Positions 60,814 through 64,000 of a stretch of DNA of 64,000 bases are shown here, in pieces. The position numbers were made by a program, and so were the translations under genes. This stretch comes from Azadirachta indica (lineage: Eukaryota > Streptophyta > Magnoliopsida > Sapindales > Meliaceae), in NCBI GenBank assembly GCA_022749755.1, contig CM040445.1, positions 8,949,182 through 9,013,181 of the forward strand, in the 5' to 3' direction. The notes beneath the pieces were generated by a model that had not been told where the DNA came from, made no database searches, and worked only from the letters and a program-made list of their open reading frames with translations. Every line of letters begins with the position of its first letter. Within the stretch, counting starts at the first letter, position 1.

Positions 60814-63800
60814 ATGAGAAACCAAACAAATCCCCCCAAATTGAAAAACTTATCCTTAATTTTCTTTTGTTTTCTGAATCTCTTGAATCCACAATCCGTT
60901 GTTGGAGTTCAGATTCTCTCAAAATCAAAGCTCGAAAAATGCGAGAAGAGCGCCAACTCTGATAACTTGAATTGCACAACAAAGATTGTACTTAACATGG
61001 CGGTTCCTAGTGGCTCGGTAACAGATTTCTCTCCCTTTTCCTTATGATGATTGTGTTGTAGTCTTTAAATTACTTTGCTTGGCAATTTTAGGGTTTTGAA
61101 ACGGTTTAATTTGGCGTTTTAAGCGGTTCAATTATTTCGTTAGGTTTTTGAACTTGTGAATTTCGTCTCATACATAGTTGTGCGGTTGTTTTCTGTGGCG
61201 GCATTTTTCAATTCGAGTTGGAATACAAGTTTTCTTTAGTAGACGGTTTTTCTTAGTTCATTGTTCAATGATTTTCCTTTTTCCCGGTTTCAGAGTGGAG
61301 GAGAGGCCTCAATTGTGGCGGAAATAGTGGAGGTGGAGGAGAATTCCACACAGAAGATGAGAACAATGAGAATTCCGCCCGTATTAACAGTCAATAAAAC
61401 CGCTTCATATGCACTCTACGACCTAACTTACATACGAGTATGAGAAATCTTTTGCATTTTAGTTTTTTTTTTTATTTATTTTTCAGTTAAATCTCTTGAA
61501 CTAGAAATTATAATTTGAATTTTTTTGGAAAAGTTCTAATTTTTGAGTACCAGGATGTTCCTTATAAACCTCAAGAGTTCTACGTGAAAACGCGGAAATG
61601 TGAGCCAGATGCTGGTGCGGATGTTGTACAGATCTGCGAGAGGCAAGTAACATCTTACCTTCTTTTATTCTCCTCTCCTCTGTATGTTATTGCTTTTCAT
61701 TTTTTGAGTTCAGCTTCAAATAAATTTGATATTCCTATGGTTAGATGTTTTTCAGCTTGTTGAATGTTTGTATGGAAGTTTGAAAAAAGATTGAATTAAA
61801 TAAATAGAATAATTGCATTTTAACTGTAGTTGTTTATCTTAACTATGATTAGTTTGATTTGAGTTGCTGCAATGCTTTTCACTTGTCAACCATACTAAAA
61901 ATTGTGCAAACAGTGAGCTCTAACCGATGGCAGTGCACAGTTATGTATTTTGTTCTAGAAATCTTGCTTTTAAATTCTACTGACAGTTCTATGAGAATAT
62001 TCATAGAGGAAATGTGTGCATATTGATTTTCCTTATGCCATCCCATCAAATTTCTGCCTTGGAATAATTGTGCTTGAGGTTACTTTAGGAGCCATTTATT
62101 GATTCGCATTCAAGTTATGCAAGCTGCCTTTTTTTTTTTTTTTTAAAAAAACTAAAATTTTGTTTGATGTGAATGTCGTCAGTAATCAGGTGGTACTGGA
62201 AATAAACTTGAGTGTGAAGTTGCAGCACTGAAATAGACATATATGGTAAATGCTCGGATGATTCATCATTATACACAAGCAATGATTGAATAACCCTGGC
62301 ATAACTAACCAAATTATCATCTATTCAAGTGAATCCTAATGTGCCTAGTGACATGTTTGGTGGAATTTTATACAAGAATAGTTACTGCAGCCTATGGTTT
62401 GCTTGGATACAACAGCCTGAGAGAAAGGATGCATATGTGTGCCTAATTACTTCTATTGATCCATTTGTAGGTTGAAAGATGAAAATGGCCATATTATTGA
62501 GCACACTCAGGTGCATTTCTAACTTCTTGTATTACCTGATTTCCATGTTTAGTACTATATATATAGCGCAGGTTCAGCAGCCCTAATAGCCCCCCCCTTT
62601 TAACACTACACACAATCTTAACCTTTAATTTCTTTTATTTTCTTTCTCTGTTGTTGTCTCTTACCCATTGTATTATCCTCTCTCTCTCTCTCTTAAAAGT
62701 CCATTTACTTTCTTAAAAAAAAAAATCTTCAGATGCAATAGTGCCACTGAATACGAAGTGCATGTTGATCAATGAAAGTGAACTTTGGAAAATATGCACC
62801 ATAAACATTAATAAGAAACTAAATTGAGCAAGTCCTATTAAACATTGTAATCCAACAAGAAGTCTTTCGAGAAGAATAAAAGAAACACAAAAGATACAAC
62901 TTTCAAGAAGAATAAAAGAAACACATAAAAGATACAAGAGAAATTGTGACAACAATCAATACGGAAGTCTTCAATATTCAAGTGACGATATGGTCATCAA
63001 ACAGAACAAATAATGGTGAAATTATAAGTACTTTTTCATTATTTAAACAATATGGCCAATGTTAATAATGAATTGGCTGTGTACATATCAAATGCTACAA
63101 CCCTTTCCTGAAAGAATCAAAAACATAAAACAATATTTCCTCTTAACCTCAAGCCAGGAATAATGGAGAGACAAACTAGTTGCTTACTTCTATTAAACTT
63201 TTTCACTTTTGTCTAATCCTGCTGGTTGTTGCTGATACAGAATGGAGACTCAGTCACTCAAACTTCCTATGAACAAAAATTATAGTATTTAACTGAGGGA
63301 ATCCATTGTCCTGGCACTATTGGATGATTTGATGATTTAAATCAACTTCTCAAATATGATTTAGCAGTGAAAGTATTTTAAGCAAGTAAAAGGACTTTTA
63401 GGAGAGGGGCTGTTTGAATCTTCCCTTATATATTATATTGCAAGATCTTTGGCACCATACTTTTTACACAAATTCTTATACATTTTTCAACCACTGGATC
63501 AATACATTTTCAATGTTTGAGATTAAATATAACACATACACACATTCCCTTTTCCTACCCTATATTACTATTAAGTCATGATACTGTGTTAATTTGTCAT
63601 TCACATACTGATAGTTTGGTGTTCTGATTTGGTGTCTTCCAAGAAAACAATCAATAAATTTAAACTAAAGGGTTGAGAGCCTTTTATCTTCTCTTCTCAT
63701 GGTAGTTAAATACTTATCACTTAGTGAGTATTGTAGAATATATATGTGATTATGCTTCTGTTATTTCTCTTTTCTTTTTCTTCAAACTTCTGGTTTTGAT

Positions 63801-63904
63801 TAACTTATGTTTTTTTATTTCTCCTTTCTATGTTCTATATGCACAGCCAATATGTTGTCCTTGTGGACCCCAGAGGCGAGTACCTTCATCATGTGGAAAT
63901 GTCT
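60814..63904 (+). CDS. HAP2: HAP2/GCS1 gamete fusogen, 5' exons (partial)
   Basis: HAP2 (GENERATIVE CELL SPECIFIC 1) is the class II-type membrane fusogen displayed on sperm cells that merges gamete membranes at fertilisation. Five in-phase exons are present: 60,814-61,017, 61,294-61,437, 61,554-61,642, 62,471-62,510 and 63,847-63,904. They encode 178 residues plus one base; the gene continues beyond the window. A signal peptide covers roughly residues 1-32 (LSLIFFCFLNLL). The ectodomain starts VQILSKSKLEKCEK. Highly conserved blocks follow: SGGEASIVAEIVEVE, YALYDLTYIRDVPYKPQEF, CEPDAGADVVQICER and PICCPCGPQRRVPSSCG, with their disulfide cysteines. Intron 3 must use a GC donor (AG|GCAAGT at 61,643), because the nearby GT would give a stop. 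Plant HAP2 is about 700 residues, so this is roughly the first quarter. Confidence 0.95.
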
Positions 63905-64000
63905 GTAAGTGCCTTTCATAGTAGATTAGCATTCTGAAATTTTTCATGCATGATGCATCTTATCGAAGATTGATTTTTCTTTATTTTGATTAGTTGACAA

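Overview
This window is nuclear DNA of a flowering plant, almost certainly a eudicot. Its genes have many GT-AG introns, the intergenic DNA is very AT-rich, and about three quarters of the window is transposable or viral-derived sequence. I cannot name the species from sequence alone. Only two ordinary host genes are present. On the minus strand at 5.9-11.0 kb lies a complete 15-exon gene for a PAS-domain Raf-like MAP kinase kinase kinase (704 residues from my splice model). On the plus strand at 60.8-63.9 kb are the first five exons of HAP2/GCS1, the gamete membrane fusogen; this gene runs off the right edge.

Layout. From 0 to 5.5 kb there are AT-rich foldback (palindromic) elements; one is split by a 1.2 kb non-autonomous hAT element and another by a solo LTR. 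The kinase gene follows at 5.9-11.0 kb, with a G-box/ABRE just upstream. From 11.2 to 16.4 kb I see no gene. From 16,442 to 40,519 lies one very large nested structure. A hAT transposon (terminal inverted repeats, 8-bp target duplication, decayed BED/hAT transposase) was invaded by endogenous pararetrovirus (caulimovirid) DNA arranged as two head-to-head copies. The second viral copy was then invaded by an 11.3 kb Ty3/gypsy Athila-like LTR retrotransposon with 1.4 kb LTRs and a 5-bp target duplication. Between integrase and the 3' LTR, and in the sense of gag-pol, this retrotransposon carries an intronless LONELY GUY (LOG)-like cytokinin-activating-enzyme sequence plus a small basic, cysteine-rich ORF. 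Both are now broken.

From 42 to 53 kb there are two Mutator-like (MULE) elements in opposite orientation. Each pairs a decayed mudrA-type transposase with a small convergent gene encoding a GRF-type zinc finger. From 53 to 60.5 kb come further foldback elements, a second copy of the 1.2 kb hAT family and smaller MITEs, several nested inside one another. HAP2 begins at 60.8 kb.

The host genes do not form a pathway here. The main interest is the insertion history, which can be ordered from target-site duplications (hAT, then viral DNA, then retrotransposon), and the host-derived LOG gene carried as retroelement cargo. All exon boundaries were worked out by eye from splice signals and reading-frame continuity; no database search was run.
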